This document shows, one piece after another, positions 63,885 to 64,000 of a DNA stretch of 64,000 nt (its first letter is position 1; each line of letters begins with the position of its first letter). The stretch is from assembly GCF_003710905.1 (NCBI RefSeq), contig NZ_RHHV01000005.1, forward strand, positions 248,001-312,000. The letters are read 5' to 3'. The position numbers and the translations under genes are program-made. The notes beneath the pieces were generated by a model that was given only the letters and a program-made list of their open reading frames with translations, made no database searches and was not told where the DNA came from. The stretch comes from Brevibacillus parabrevis (GTDB taxonomy: Bacteria; Bacillota; Bacilli; Brevibacillales; Brevibacillaceae).

Positions 63885-64000
63885 TCACGAGGATTCGGAT
63901 TCAGACAATCCACTGATGTTAAACAACTGGTCGTCTTCGAAACCGATGATAAACAGCCTGATGTTCTCCTTGAGGTTGAGATCGTAAGGAGCGATGACAT
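63885..64000 (-). CDS. C-terminal end of an unknown protein (cut by the window edge)
   Basis: The minus frame ending in TGA at 63885 reads from the edge VIAPYDLNLKENIRLFIIGF and closes FNISGLSESESS. It has the regular hydrophobic and acidic pattern of a real protein end and is followed after 18 bases by a strong terminator. The competing minus frame through the same bases is Ser/Thr/Arg-rich and runs through the terminator. Family not recognised. Confidence 0.6.
   Translation of the reverse strand, partial: VIAPYDLNLKENIRLFIIGFEDDQLFNISGLSESESS

Noticed and set aside
63815-64000. 61-codon minus frame at the right edge
   Set aside because: It runs through a strong minus-strand terminator and is Ser/Thr/Arg-rich; a different minus frame ends before that terminator and looks like real protein.

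Overview
The window looks like chromosome of a spore-forming Bacillota of the Paenibacillaceae, most likely Brevibacillus. The reasons are strong AGGAGG-type ribosome binding sites, frequent GTG and TTG starts, many sporulation and germination genes, and a gene order that follows the Bacillus subtilis ytoI-ytpI-dnaE-ytsJ-accDA-pfkA-pyk-fxsA-ytvI-citZ-icd-mdh-phoPR-polA-mutM-coaE-gapB block. The genus is an inference from gene content; no 16S or database comparison was made. I saw no rRNA, tRNA, CRISPR array, transposase or phage gene.

Region 1 (about 1-10,600) is one compact plus-strand operon. It encodes a membrane-anchored HEAT-repeat protein, a membrane GT2 polysaccharide synthase, a receiver-domain protein, a UDP-N-acetylhexosamine 6-dehydrogenase, GlmS, a 68-aa unknown, a GlmU-like nucleotidyltransferase with a shortened acetyltransferase half, and two exported proteins that together carry three copies of one TIM-barrel-like hydrolase domain. 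Precursor supply, activation, oxidation, polymerisation and possible trimming sit side by side. I read this as a dedicated amino-sugar or amino-uronate exopolysaccharide system and rate it the best candidate here for an undescribed system. A small unknown gene with a clear terminator follows.

Region 2 (about 11,250-20,500) is an accessory and spore region. It holds an AT-rich secreted orphan, a TatA-like 30-aa micropeptide, an enlarged gamma-SASP-like repeat protein, a GNAT acetyltransferase, four tandem YheC/YheD-type ATP-grasp spore coat proteins, and divergent yheB.

Region 3 (about 20,600-34,900) is core metabolism and replication: ytoI, an ArsR-type regulator with a twin-palindrome operator, ytpI, dnaE with a possible SOS operator, malic enzyme with a FadR-type operator, a FadR-family regulator, accD-accA and pfkA-pyk.

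Region 4 (about 35,000-41,200) holds the B12-dependent ribonucleotide reductase nrdJ behind two probable NrdR boxes, an orphan germinant-receptor B subunit with a small D-like partner, a thioesterase, fxsA and ytvI.

Region 5 (about 41,250-48,600) holds citZ-icd-mdh and phoP-phoR-phoU.

Region 6 (about 48,700-57,700) is accessory: a two-P-loop ATPase, a VanW protein, a MarR-controlled efflux operon with two different HlyD adaptors, a DMT exporter, an amidase and a divergent polysaccharide deacetylase.

Region 7 (57,800-64,000) holds polA-mutM-coaE-lytic transglycosylase, gapB, and the 3' end of an unknown minus-strand gene.
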